A model generated the notes under the pieces. It did no database searches, was not told the origin of the DNA, and saw nothing but the letters and a program-made list of their open reading frames with translations. This document shows, in pieces, positions 42,965-51,497 of a stretch of DNA of 64,000 bases. The first letter of the stretch is position 1. Each line of letters starts with the position of its first letter. Both the position numbers and the translations under genes were made by a program. Origin of the DNA: Chryseobacterium taiwanense (GTDB lineage Bacteria > Bacteroidota > Bacteroidia > Flavobacteriales > Weeksellaceae); NCBI RefSeq assembly GCF_000813825.1, contig NZ_JWTA01000015.1, positions 296,403-360,402 of the forward strand, read 5' to 3'.

Positions 42965-43916
42965 ATATTTTGTTTTTCATTTCCTGATATTCGTCTTCTA
43001 ATTTACTCATATGCGTTATTCCGCCTCCGCTTTTGAAATAAAGGTCTTCCCCTTCTTTTTCTATAAAACGTATCATTACACAGCTGTCTAGGTTTTTACC
43101 GTCAAACCAACCGCAAACGCCGGTGTAATATCCTCTTTCGTATCCTTCTGCAGTAAGGATGATTTCTAAAGTTTTAGGTTTTGGAGCACCTAAAATAGAA
43201 CCGGCAGGAAGCAGTTTTTTCATAATGCTGCCTACTTTTCCATCAAATTCAGGTTTTAAAGATCCTGAAATCTCAGAGCTCATGGCAAATAAATCTTTTT
43301 GTTGTGTTTTTATAAAATCAATGTATTGGAACTTGTCTACCTTTACATCATCAGCTACCATGCTCAAATCGTTTCGAAGTAAATCGACTACCGTATAATG
43401 TTCCGCTTTTTCTTTCTTGTCATTTTTCAGAATTTCTGCAGCATTATCCAAAGAAGCATCTATGGTTCCTTTCATAGGGTATGTCAGAATTTTTCCATCG
43501 ATAATTTTTACAAAAGTTTCAGGAGAAAAAAATACAAAAAAATCTTTATAAAAAACCTTGTATTTTGCAGTTGAATGATAAAAAATCTCTTCCAGTGTTA
43601 AATTTGTTTCAATTTTGGTTTTTCGCGTATAATTAACAAGATACGAGTTTCCGAAACGAATATTTTTCTGAACTTCATTAAATCCCTTTTCAAAGCTTTC
43701 TTGAGTTTCCGGAAAAGAGGTCCATTCTACTTTTTTATTTAACTCTGAGGTGCTTTCTGTGTTTGAAAAGTTTTGAAAATCAATAAGTAATCCTGATTCT
43801 CTGATGTCGGTTTCTTTGAAGACTTCCACATTCTCTCCAAGAAAATCGATGATGAAGAAATAGGGAACCTTCTGAAGAGAAAGTTCGTCCATTTCCATAA
43901 ATTTTTGATGATTCAT
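42948..43916 (-). CDS. pabB: Aminodeoxychorismate synthase component I (PabB-like)
   Basis: 322 residues from ATG 43916. A GTG frame from 43991 and an ATG at 43925 are less likely because the -7 element TACTTTTG lies at 43937-43930. The chorismate-binding domain shows YLVNYTRKTKI, the PMKGTIDA motif, LRNDLSMVADDVKVDKF, MSSEISGSL and LLPAGSILGAPKPKTLEII, then GYYTGVCGWFDG and MIRFIEKEG. It aminates chorismate with ammonia from a glutaminase partner, which is not encoded here. Confidence 0.9.
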   Translation of the reverse strand: MNHQKFMEMDELSLQKVPYFFIIDFLGENVEVFKETDIRESGLLIDFQNFSNTESTSELNKKVEWTSFPETQESFEKGFNEVQKNIRFGNSYLVNYTRKTKIETNLTLEEIFYHSTAKYKVFYKDFFVFFSPETFVKIIDGKILTYPMKGTIDASLDNAAEILKNDKKEKAEHYTVVDLLRNDLSMVADDVKVDKFQYIDFIKTQQKDLFAMSSEISGSLKPEFDGKVGSIMKKLLPAGSILGAPKPKTLEIILTAEGYERGYYTGVCGWFDGKNLDSCVMIRFIEKEGEDLYFKSGGGITHMSKLEDEYQEMKNKIYVPIH

Positions 43917-43929
43917 TGAAAACATTCGA

Positions 43930-43963
43930 CAAAAGTAATTATTGATGTTTACTTTTGCACAAA
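43930..43963. promoter_or_regulatory. Compact divergent promoters of pabB and the membrane protein gene
   Basis: Two -7 elements, TACTTTTG on the minus strand (43937-43930) and TACTTTTG on the plus strand (43950-43957), are separated by 12 bases. The minus-strand promoter also has a TTTG (43963-43960) 22 bases upstream of its -7. The two promoters overlap, so their use may be mutually exclusive. The signals also fix the starts of both genes. Confidence 0.5.
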
Positions 43964-43972
43964 ATTTTTTTG

Positions 43973-44695
43973 ATGCAGAACAAATATCCACAGAAACCGG
44001 GAATTGATTTTATTTTGAAGCAGGCTTTTTTCTATTGGAATAAGACATTGGTTTTTCAGCTTATGTTTTCAATTATTTATTTTGCCGTTTTTTTTACCTC
44101 ACTTTTTTTCTTTGCTTCCAAATATGGAATTTGGGATCAGCAACAGGAGTTGATAGAAGCTTTTAAGGTAAGTACTGAAGTTTATGTTCAAAAAGCAGCT
44201 GAGTTAGGAGCTACAGATAATTCCCGATACTTCAGCTATGCATTTTTGGGAACTCTTGTTTTTCTTTATCCTTTAAATATTGGTTTTTTTCAAATTTTCA
44301 GAAAGATTGATTTAAAAGAAAAAATAGAAATCTCAGATTTATTTATAGGGTATAATGGACTTAATTTCTTTAAATATGTAGGATATTCTTTATTTTGGAT
44401 TTTAATCTATTTTATGACAGCTCAAACAATTATTTTACCAGTGATATGGGTATTGGTAACGTTTTTTGTAGCGCCTCTTATGTTCTTTAATAACAGAAGA
44501 AGTTTTGAAGCCATCTCTCTAAATTTTAAAGTGCTGAAAGGTAATTTTATAGAAATTTTTGTTTGTGTTCTTGTTGCTTTTTTATTTAAATATGTTGGTT
44601 TCGCAGTATTCTTTATCGGTGGGTTGTTTACTTTCCCGTTTTGGAATGCAATGATTTATTCCCTTTATAAAGTAGTTTTTACAGATAAAAGTTAA
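43973..44695 (+). CDS. Multi-pass membrane protein of unknown function (1)
   Basis: 240 residues from ATG 43973; a TTG at 43955 is in the -7 element. About five hydrophobic segments are seen (LVFQLMFSIIYFAVFFTSLFFF, YAFLGTLVFLYPLNIGFF, YVGYSLFWILIYFM, TIILPVIWVLVTFFVAPLMFF, IFVCVLVAFLF). EISDLFIGYNGLNFFKY is shared with the next protein (IEFSDLFIGYRQNFVNI), so the two are paralogues. The first gene of a run of co-directional genes to 47145. No catalytic motif. Confidence 0.75.
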   Translation: MQNKYPQKPGIDFILKQAFFYWNKTLVFQLMFSIIYFAVFFTSLFFFASKYGIWDQQQELIEAFKVSTEVYVQKAAELGATDNSRYFSYAFLGTLVFLYPLNIGFFQIFRKIDLKEKIEISDLFIGYNGLNFFKYVGYSLFWILIYFMTAQTIILPVIWVLVTFFVAPLMFFNNRRSFEAISLNFKVLKGNFIEIFVCVLVAFLFKYVGFAVFFIGGLFTFPFWNAMIYSLYKVVFTDKS

Positions 44696-44762
44696 ATTTT
44701 CAGATACTTAACAGTTGTTTTATCAAAAAAAATTAAATTTGATAAACCATAAAATATTAACC

Positions 44763-45500
44763 ATGTCTGAATTTAACGAATTTGACCAACAAGGTTCAGT
44801 GCCTAATCGGGATACAGGATCTATTATTTCGCATGCCTTCGAAATGTATAAAGGTGTTTTTCTATACGCAATTGTAAGTATGATCATTTATGTGATTGCG
44901 GATTCAATTTTAGAATCAATTGTAGGATTTAATCTTTGGAGTTTTGGAGAAACGATTAGAGACACCGACGGAGATTTTTCTAACTACAATTATCATTATT
45001 CCCCGGGTTTTTCTTTGTATTACTCTTTTTCCGGAGTTTTAGGAGCTTTATTGTCTCCAATTTATGTGGGATTAATTTATATGACCAATAAGTACAATAA
45101 TAAGGCTGCAATAGAATTTTCGGATTTGTTTATCGGATATAGACAAAATTTTGTTAACATTCTTATTTACAGTTTGATTACTCATGTTTTGTTAAGAATT
45201 GCATTGGCAATGTGTGGAATTCCTTTCTTTTTGGTTTTTCCTTTCTTCTTACTGGGTTATCCTATTTTACTTTTTGAAAATGCGACGGCTACAGACGCGA
45301 TGGGAAAAGCATATAATATTGCAAAAGATAATTACGGAACATTCTTTGTTGTTTCCCTTTTAGGATTAATATTAAGTTTTTCGGGACTTCTTGCATGTTG
45401 TATCGGAGTACTTTTAACAGGATCTTTCATGACGACAGTAATGTATTCTTCCTATTGTGCCTATTTAGGAAAACCAAGGCAGATAACATATAATAAATAA
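44763..45500 (+). CDS. Multi-pass membrane protein of unknown function (2)
   Basis: 245 residues from ATG 44763. N-terminal soluble part (FDQQGSVPNRDTGSIISHAFEMYKG), then four or five membrane segments. SDLFIGYRQNFVNILIYSLI and PFFLLGYPILLFENATATDAMGKAY match the pattern of the preceding protein, including FEN before the last helices. It is a paralogue from a duplication. The stop overlaps the next ATG by one base (TAATG), so it is coupled with the AI-2E family gene. Such proteins have in places been labelled carotene monooxygenases, for which nothing in the sequence speaks. Confidence 0.75.
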   Translation: MSEFNEFDQQGSVPNRDTGSIISHAFEMYKGVFLYAIVSMIIYVIADSILESIVGFNLWSFGETIRDTDGDFSNYNYHYSPGFSLYYSFSGVLGALLSPIYVGLIYMTNKYNNKAAIEFSDLFIGYRQNFVNILIYSLITHVLLRIALAMCGIPFFLVFPFFLLGYPILLFENATATDAMGKAYNIAKDNYGTFFVVSLLGLILSFSGLLACCIGVLLTGSFMTTVMYSSYCAYLGKPRQITYNK

Positions 45501-46588
45501 TGATGAATAAAGATAAACAAATCAGCAGCGTTGCTATCAAGCAGGTTTCATTGCTTGCTATTATTTTAATTTTAACGGGGTTAATTTGTTTTAATCTTTC
45601 CTTGTTTATTCCTTCTGTTTTAGGAGCAATTACGATCTACGTCGTTTGTAGAAAGTACAATTTCTATCTTCAGGAAGAGAAAAAATGGAAACCTTGGCTT
45701 TCCTCATTGGTTTTGATGCTTGCGAGTTTGATTATTCTTATTCTGCCGGTTTATTTTATTGCTGATCTTTTGATTCAGAAATTAGGAAATGCACAAGCTT
45801 ACATGGAGAAGTTTAATGTGTTTCTGGAGAAAATACATACCTATATTTATTCAAAAACAGACTTTGATATTTTGAGTAAAGAAAACATGGATAAACTGAA
45901 AAGCAATGTCGGTCAGTTTTCAACAAAGGCTGTGAGTGGTACTTTCAATACTCTTACAGTGATTATGTCCATGTATTTTATTCTCTATTTCATGCTGGAA
46001 AGACCTAGGTTTTTTGAAAGAATTATCGCTTCTTCCGCTCCTTTAAAAAGAGCCAATGTTGCCTTAATCGGTGAAAAAATGAGAAAACTGATTATCGCCA
46101 ATGCCATCGGAATTCCTGTTGTTGCAATGGGGCAAGGTCTTGTGGCTTTGGTAGGATATTTCATTTTTGGAGCGCCAAGTCCAGTACTGCTTTTTGCGCT
46201 TACTGCGGCTGCATCAATGATTCCGGTAGTAGGAGCAGCGATTGTATATGTTCCGATCTGTATTTTTATGATTGCAGAAGGAAATACAGGACAGGGAATA
46301 GGATTAGCAGCCTATTGTATTGTAATTGTAGGATTAACAGATAATCTTTTACGATTTACCTTATTGAAAAAATTAGAAGATATTCACCCTTTAAATACTG
46401 TTTTCGGAATTATTATGGGGATGAATTTATTTGGCTTTATGGGGCTTATTTTTGGACCGATTCTGATCTCTTTAACCCTTCTTTTGATTCAGGTGTACAG
46501 AAACGAATTTTCAGAGGAAAGTACCCCGGATCTTAAACTTCCGGATAGTGATGATGAAACAGATAATAAAATTGATATAATAGTATAA
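45500..46588 (+). CDS. AI-2E family transporter
   Basis: 362 residues with about eight membrane segments. The family pattern is clear: paired N-terminal helices, the long amphipathic middle (FNVFLEKIHTYIYSKTDFDIL), LTVIMSMYFILYFMLERP, and the C-terminal block AAASMIPVVGAAIVYVPICI, GLTDNLLRFTLLKK and HPLNTVFGIIMGMNLFGFMGLIFGPILISL. The family was named for autoinducer-2 export, but members also move sodium or other small solutes, so the substrate is not assigned. Confidence 0.9.
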   Translation: MMNKDKQISSVAIKQVSLLAIILILTGLICFNLSLFIPSVLGAITIYVVCRKYNFYLQEEKKWKPWLSSLVLMLASLIILILPVYFIADLLIQKLGNAQAYMEKFNVFLEKIHTYIYSKTDFDILSKENMDKLKSNVGQFSTKAVSGTFNTLTVIMSMYFILYFMLERPRFFERIIASSAPLKRANVALIGEKMRKLIIANAIGIPVVAMGQGLVALVGYFIFGAPSPVLLFALTAAASMIPVVGAAIVYVPICIFMIAEGNTGQGIGLAAYCIVIVGLTDNLLRFTLLKKLEDIHPLNTVFGIIMGMNLFGFMGLIFGPILISLTLLLIQVYRNEFSEESTPDLKLPDSDDETDNKIDIIV

Positions 46589-46590
46589 AA

Positions 46591-46854
46591 GTGGAAGGAA
46601 TAAACCCTGAAATATTAAAAGAAATTTGTGTTGTTAAAATGCCTTTCGGGAAATACGAAGGAACAATTCTAGCAGATTTACCGATAAGCTATCTTGAATG
46701 GTTTCACCGTAAAGGAATGCCGAATGGAAAACTGGGAATGCAGCTTTCAACGATTTATGAAATTAAATTAAATGGTTTGATGGATCTGTTAATTCCTCTT
46801 CGTGGAGGATCTGTAAATTATCAAAAACTCAATCCAAAAACGTTTAAATTCTAA
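46591..46854 (+). CDS. DUF3820 family small protein
   Basis: 87 residues, start GTG two bases after the previous stop. The core KMPFGKYEGTILADLPISYLEWFHRKGMPNGKLG, then YEIKLNGLMDLLIPLR, is the DUF3820 pattern (also called QSregVF), a small domain of unknown function in which the GKYxG and LPxxYLxW elements are conserved. No signal peptide. Probably in an operon with the genes upstream. Confidence 0.88.
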   Translation: MEGINPEILKEICVVKMPFGKYEGTILADLPISYLEWFHRKGMPNGKLGMQLSTIYEIKLNGLMDLLIPLRGGSVNYQKLNPKTFKF

Positions 46855-46861
46855 AAACTAA

Positions 46862-46890
46862 TTTCGGCGGCATCGAAGATGCCGCCGAAA
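46862..46890 (+). repeat. GC-rich 13-bp perfect hairpin
   Basis: TTTCGGCGGCATC (46862-46874), loop GAA, GATGCCGCCGAAA (46878-46890). It is far richer in GC than its surroundings. There is no T run, so it is not an ordinary terminator. It contains the ATG (46879) from which a longer version of the next gene could start, and it argues for the later ATG at 46900. Confidence 0.55.
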
Positions 46891-46899
46891 AATAATAGT

Positions 46900-47145
46900 A
46901 TGATTTCTGATTCAATTTATTTTTTTATTGCCGGATTAGTAGCTTTTTTTCAAGGGAGAAGTTACTATAACAATGCTAACGAGATTTATTATGAAGAATA
47001 TGATAAAGCAATAAGCTGGGTAAGAAGAAAATTTCTTTTCTTACACAAACCTTCATCCATGCGGTTTTTAGGAGGTGTACTCATGTTAATAGGGATAATA
47101 AACTTTTTCCTTGTTTTTTATACATTATTTAAATCGTACTTCTAA
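46900..47145 (+). CDS. Small membrane protein, 81 residues
   Basis: Two membrane segments (IYFFIAGLVAFFQG near 5-18 and FLGGVLMLIGIINFFLVFYTLF near 57-78) with a tyrosine-rich link (YYNNANEIYYEEY). Not recognised. The start is taken at ATG 46900 rather than at 46879 in the hairpin. The stop overlaps the convergent uvrB stop by 4 bases, so no terminator is between them. Confidence 0.6.
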   Translation: MISDSIYFFIAGLVAFFQGRSYYNNANEIYYEEYDKAISWVRRKFLFLHKPSSMRFLGGVLMLIGIINFFLVFYTLFKSYF

Positions 47146-49133
47146 TCCCTCAAAGCTGCAATTTCATCTCTTAACTTAGCTGCCTTTATAAAATCAAGGC
47201 TTTTCGCCGCTGCTTCCATTTCTTTCTGCTTCTGGGTGATGATTTTTTCTACATCTTCAGAAGTATAAGAAGCTTTTGTTTCTGCAACTTTCTGTAAAAT
47301 TTCCTTTTGAGTATATTTTTCGTCTGGGAAATCCTTACTTCGTCCCACTAAATTTTCAGATATTTTTTTGTTCAGTGCTTGAGGCACTTTTCCGTGCTCT
47401 TCGTTATATTGCATTTGCTTGGCGCGACGATATTCCGTTTCATCAAGAGTAGCCTGCATCGATTTTGTAATTTTATCGGCGTACATGATGGCTTTTCCAT
47501 TGACGTTTCTTGCAGCACGACCTACCGTTTGGATCATAGATCTTCTGCTTCGTAACATTCCTTCCTTATCAGCATCAAGAATAGCCACCAATGAAACTTC
47601 AGGTAAGTCTAACCCCTCTCGAAGTAAATTGACTCCAATTAAAACATCAAAAAGACCAATACGTAGATCATGCATGATCTGAATACGCTCTAATGTTTCT
47701 ACATCAGAATGAATATATCTTGTTCGTATTCCAAATTTTACAAAGTATTTCGTTAGTTCTTCCGCCATTTTTTTTGTCAGCGTTGTGACCAAAACTCTTT
47801 CATCGACATCTGCTCTTTTCTGAATTTCTTCCATTAAATCATCAATCTGATTTAATGAAGGTCTTACTTCGATAATAGGGTCTAAAAGTCCGGTTGGGCG
47901 GATGATCTGTTCAATATATTCTCCTCCGGTTCTTTCCAGTTCATAATCTGCCGGTGTTGCAGAAACATAAATCACCTGATTCTGCATACTTTCGAACTCC
48001 TGAAATTTTAATGGTCGATTATCCATCGCAGCAGGAAGTCGGAAACCATATTCTACCAAAGCCTCCTTTCTGCTTCGGTCACCTCCATACATCGCATGAA
48101 CTTGTGGAACAGTAACGTGACTTTCATCAATCACCATCAAAAAGTCTTTCGGAAAATAATCAATCAGACAGAAAGGTCGGGTTCCTGGCTCTCTTCCATC
48201 TAAATATCTTGAATAATTCTCAATTCCCGAACAATAACCAAGCTCTTTGATCATTTCTAAATCGAGTTCGGTTCTTTCCTGTAATCTTTTAGCTTCTAAA
48301 GGCTTTTCGACAGAATTAAAGAAATCGACCTGCTTTACCATATCATCCTGAATTTCCCGAATTGCTCCATTCAGAGTTTCCTTTGAGGTTACAAATAAAT
48401 TAGCAGGATAAATTTGTATCTGCTCAAAATTTGAGGTTACATTTCCTGAAACAGGATCAAAACTCTGTATTTTTTCAATCTCATCACCAAAAAATTGAAT
48501 TCTTATGGCGTTGTCTGCATAAGCAGGAAATACATCAATGACATCACCTTTTACACGGAATGTTCCTCTTTGGAATTCATTTAAAGTTCTTGCATATAAT
48601 GCGTTAACCAATGAATGAAGTAAAGCAGTTCTCGTTGTTTTCTCTCCTAATTCAAGAGAAATAAGTGATTTGTGAAATTCATTTGGGTTTCCAATACCAT
48701 AAATACAGGAAACAGAAGCAACAATCAACACATCTCTTCTTCCGGAAAGCAAACTTGCAGTGGCCGAAAGACGAAGTTTTTCTACTTCTTCATTAATACT
48801 TAAATCTTTTTCAATATACGTTCCAGAGCTTGCAATATAAGCTTCAGGCTGATAATAGTCGTAGTAACTTACAAAATATTCAACCGCATTTTCCGGGAAG
48901 AATTCTTTGAACTCCATGAAAAGTTGAGCTGCCAAGGTTTTGTTATGAGCTAAAACTAGAGTAGGTCTTTGAACATTATTCACAACATTAGCAACTGTAA
49001 AGGTTTTTCCGGATCCTGTTACCCCCAATAACGTTTGATATTTCTCGCCGATTTCTATTCCATCGGTAAGCTTTTCGATTGCTTTTGGCTGATCTCCGGT
49101 TGGCTGATATTCTGACTGAAGTTTGAATTGCAT
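47142..49133 (-). CDS. uvrB: Excinuclease ABC subunit UvrB
   Basis: 663 residues. Helicase-like subunit that checks DNA damage and loads UvrC. Walker A is GVTGSGKT near 38-45. The damage-probing beta-hairpin is VSYYDYYQPEAYI, and helicase motifs such as DESHVTVPQVHAMYGGDRSRK, EGLDLPEVSLVAILDADKEGML and QTVGRAARN are intact. The C-terminal UVR domain (AAAKSLDFIKAAKLRDEI) binds UvrA or UvrC. Normal length. Alone on its strand. Confidence 0.97.
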   Translation of the reverse strand: MQFKLQSEYQPTGDQPKAIEKLTDGIEIGEKYQTLLGVTGSGKTFTVANVVNNVQRPTLVLAHNKTLAAQLFMEFKEFFPENAVEYFVSYYDYYQPEAYIASSGTYIEKDLSINEEVEKLRLSATASLLSGRRDVLIVASVSCIYGIGNPNEFHKSLISLELGEKTTRTALLHSLVNALYARTLNEFQRGTFRVKGDVIDVFPAYADNAIRIQFFGDEIEKIQSFDPVSGNVTSNFEQIQIYPANLFVTSKETLNGAIREIQDDMVKQVDFFNSVEKPLEAKRLQERTELDLEMIKELGYCSGIENYSRYLDGREPGTRPFCLIDYFPKDFLMVIDESHVTVPQVHAMYGGDRSRKEALVEYGFRLPAAMDNRPLKFQEFESMQNQVIYVSATPADYELERTGGEYIEQIIRPTGLLDPIIEVRPSLNQIDDLMEEIQKRADVDERVLVTTLTKKMAEELTKYFVKFGIRTRYIHSDVETLERIQIMHDLRIGLFDVLIGVNLLREGLDLPEVSLVAILDADKEGMLRSRRSMIQTVGRAARNVNGKAIMYADKITKSMQATLDETEYRRAKQMQYNEEHGKVPQALNKKISENLVGRSKDFPDEKYTQKEILQKVAETKASYTSEDVEKIITQKQKEMEAAAKSLDFIKAAKLRDEIAALRD

Positions 49134-49151
49134 CTAACAAAATTACAAAAT

Positions 49152-49181
49152 AAAACCGTTCAGAAACTTCTGAACGGTTTT
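49152..49181 (-). terminator. Terminator of the blaI-blaR1 operon
   Basis: Perfect 14-bp stem (arm AAAACCGTTCAGAA) with a 2-base centre and T-rich tails. It separates blaR1 from uvrB. Confidence 0.85.
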
Positions 49182-49200
49182 TAATCATCATCATTTGTGT

Positions 49201-51012
49201 TTATTGAAAATTCATTGTAAGAGGTAACTTAAAAACCGTTTGAATAGGTTTCCCATCTGCTGTTGCGGGTGTCCATGTTTTATTGGCAACAACTTCTTTT
49301 ATGGTGCGTAATGCTTCATTGTTGAAAGTTTGTGTTTTTCCGTCTGCTTTTATATTGGTGATTTTACCGCTTTCATCTATTGATAAATAAATATCCGTTT
49401 TCATAGTTCCTTTTTCATCTTTTCCGAAAACAGAAGAGTCGAATTTGTTGGCAAATTGTTTTCTTAGTTCACCGGAACCTCCCGGAAATTCTGCCTGAAC
49501 TAAATTTTCAGCAGGAGGTGGGGGAGCTGGAATTGCCAAATCAGTAACTGTATTATCATTAGTCTTAACTGGTTTAACTTCTATAGTTTTTGCAGTTACT
49601 TTTGTTTTGGGAGTGATAGTATCTCTTTTTGTTGAATTGCTTGCTGCTTTAAATCCCATTATGATTTTACCGCCTTCTTGTTGATATTTTTTAAAATATT
49701 CATTCGTCATTAAGTCAACCTGATAAGGCTGTGGATTTTTTTTGCTGATGGCATTTGGCGATCTTTTACTAATGAATTTATGCGAAAAGTCTGTTGGAAT
49801 GTAATTTTTTAAAGTCTGATTATCCGTTTTCTTTCCATCAATCCATAATCCATATTTACTTGAATTTGTAAAATCATGCAGATCTTTAGCTGATGGTGAG
49901 CTTTTTTCAAATTTCTTTGAATTGATAAAAACAATAAAGGTTTCTTCTTTTTGTGCAGTTGTCAATTCATTATAAAGTTCAGATAATTTTTCTCTGTCAG
50001 ATGTAGTAATCGCCTTTTCAAATCTTGCATATTCTTTTTTGTCTAAAAGATCAGAGTATTTTTCTAAGATCTGTTTGAAATCCGAATAGGGGTCATTCAA
50101 CGTAATTGCAGAAATAAGATTTTTCTTTTCTTGAATGAAGTTCTCTGAGTTTTCTTTTGCATAAGCTTTATCAACAAAGAATACTGCTAAAGCTGCAAAT
50201 GCAGGAATTGTAAGATACTTTTTTGTGTTCGCAAATTTTGAATTTTTTCTTGTCATCATAATAAATCGTTTTTTGGTGTTGTTGAAATTGAATTGGTGGA
50301 TCAGTTTCAAATTCTGTTGTTTAAGGATTTCTGACAGAATTAGTTCCTGATAATTTTTGATGTTTTTATTGTGATCAATTACTTCTCCATCAGCAATAAA
50401 TTCATGATTGGTCACCATTGCTCTTTTGTAGAGGTAAATAAATGGATTAAACCATGATGTTATTTTGAGAATTTCTACTAATAAAACATCCGCGGTATGC
50501 TTTTGTTTGACATGAATTTCTTCATGAAGAAAAATACTGTTCTCAATAGTATTCTCCTTAAAATAATCTTTAGCAATATAAATGGTATTCATAAAACTAA
50601 AGGGAGGAGTATTGTGCTCAAGCATTTTAACAATTCTTCCCTGATAGATAATTTTACGTCCTTTCAGACTTTTAATTTTATAGATTGAAAAGAGAAGCTT
50701 ACACAATAAAATTCCTGATATCAGAAGATAAACGGGAAGAATTAAAGAAGTATAATCAAACGCTTCATGGGGTGCAGCAATCTGAGTGTAAGAAACGGTC
50801 TGCTGAATTTCTTCTTTTTGAAAAAGTATTTTTTCTGTAGGCGCTTTTTGTTGCGTTTGTATCGTAATAAAAGGAATCACATAAGAAAATACTAAGGCAA
50901 AAATCAGGAAAAATCGGTTGAAAACAAATATTTTTTCTTTGGCTAGGAATATATAATAACATCCAAGCAGAATTCCCGAACAGATAACGATTTTTAAAGC
51001 AATAGTTTCCAT
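49201..51012 (-). CDS. BlaR1-type M56 metallopeptidase fused to a TonB-like C-terminal domain
   Basis: 603 residues. N-terminal membrane helices (about 5-25, 35-50 and 88-110) frame the M56 peptidase domain, with the zinc motif HEEIH at 163-167. A further membrane segment is near 275 (YLTIPAFAALAVFFVDKAYA). The middle is a charged exported region. A proline-rich linker (PAPPPPAENLV) precedes a C-terminal TonB-like domain (FPGGSGELRKQFANKF to TVFKLPLTMNF). BlaR1 senses a signal and cleaves the BlaI repressor. There is no penicillin-binding sensor domain and no beta-lactamase gene here, so the signal is probably not a beta-lactam. Confidence 0.88.
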   Translation of the reverse strand: METIALKIVICSGILLGCYYIFLAKEKIFVFNRFFLIFALVFSYVIPFITIQTQQKAPTEKILFQKEEIQQTVSYTQIAAPHEAFDYTSLILPVYLLISGILLCKLLFSIYKIKSLKGRKIIYQGRIVKMLEHNTPPFSFMNTIYIAKDYFKENTIENSIFLHEEIHVKQKHTADVLLVEILKITSWFNPFIYLYKRAMVTNHEFIADGEVIDHNKNIKNYQELILSEILKQQNLKLIHQFNFNNTKKRFIMMTRKNSKFANTKKYLTIPAFAALAVFFVDKAYAKENSENFIQEKKNLISAITLNDPYSDFKQILEKYSDLLDKKEYARFEKAITTSDREKLSELYNELTTAQKEETFIVFINSKKFEKSSPSAKDLHDFTNSSKYGLWIDGKKTDNQTLKNYIPTDFSHKFISKRSPNAISKKNPQPYQVDLMTNEYFKKYQQEGGKIIMGFKAASNSTKRDTITPKTKVTAKTIEVKPVKTNDNTVTDLAIPAPPPPAENLVQAEFPGGSGELRKQFANKFDSSVFGKDEKGTMKTDIYLSIDESGKITNIKADGKTQTFNNEALRTIKEVVANKTWTPATADGKPIQTVFKLPLTMNFQ

Positions 51013-51014
51013 GT

Positions 51015-51386
51015 TTATTCTTTTATCTGTTGATCGATAATGTCACGAAGTTCTTTAAGCTCTTTCTGAGTCAGTTTAGAATTTGACGTAAAAAACGATG
51101 CAAACTGAGAAACTGAACTGTTGAAAAATCGATCAATCATTGAAGTCATTTCCTCTTTGAAGTATTCGCTTTTTGCCACTTTAGGATAGTATTCTCTCGA
51201 ATTTCCATACAGGGTAAAACCTACCAAATCTTTATTTTGCATACGCTTTAAAAGGGTAGCAACTGTTGTAGGAGCAGGTTTAGGTTCAGGATATGATTCT
51301 AAAATCTCTTTCATGAAAACCTTTTCTTTCTCCCAGAGGATTTCCATGAGTATTTTTTCGGTAGAAGTGAGCTTTATTTCTTTCAT
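51015..51386 (-). CDS. BlaI/MecI family transcriptional repressor
   Basis: 123 residues. Winged helix (LTSTEKILMEILWEKEKVFMKEILESY, then PAPTTVATLLKRMQNKDLVGF) with the conserved PTTV recognition helix. YYPKVAKSEYFKEEM precedes a helical dimerisation tail. The site where BlaR1 partners cut (between N and F in staphylococcal BlaI) cannot be placed surely. It lies two bases before blaR1. A TACA-AA-TGTA operator overlaps its promoter. Confidence 0.93.
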   Translation of the reverse strand: MKEIKLTSTEKILMEILWEKEKVFMKEILESYPEPKPAPTTVATLLKRMQNKDLVGFTLYGNSREYYPKVAKSEYFKEEMTSMIDRFFNSSVSQFASFFTSNSKLTQKELKELRDIIDQQIKE

Positions 51387-51409
51387 ATTTCTACGTTTTG
51401 ATATTTTGT

Positions 51410-51444
51410 TCTACAAATGTAGAGTTAAATTTTAATTACACAAA
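51410..51444 (-). promoter_or_regulatory. Promoter of blaI-blaR1 with BlaI operator on the -7 element
   Basis: On the minus strand TTTG (51444-51441), 19 bases, TACATTTG (51421-51414): a textbook Bacteroidota promoter. The perfect palindrome TCTACAAATGTAGA (51410-51423) covers the -7 and contains TACA-AA-TGTA, the established BlaI/MecI operator core. Binding would block polymerase, giving autorepression. Confidence 0.8.
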
Positions 51445-51497
51445 TTTTTTATGGCATTATTTTTCCTCTCATCTTTATAACCTCTTAAATATCAAAT

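Noticed and set aside
43926..43991. Longer PabB beginning at GTG 43991
   Set aside because: The extension would run across the divergent promoters, and its residues are not like a PabB start.
44763..45500. Carotene monooxygenase
   Set aside because: The protein has only membrane helices and none of the His ligands of carotenoid oxygenases.
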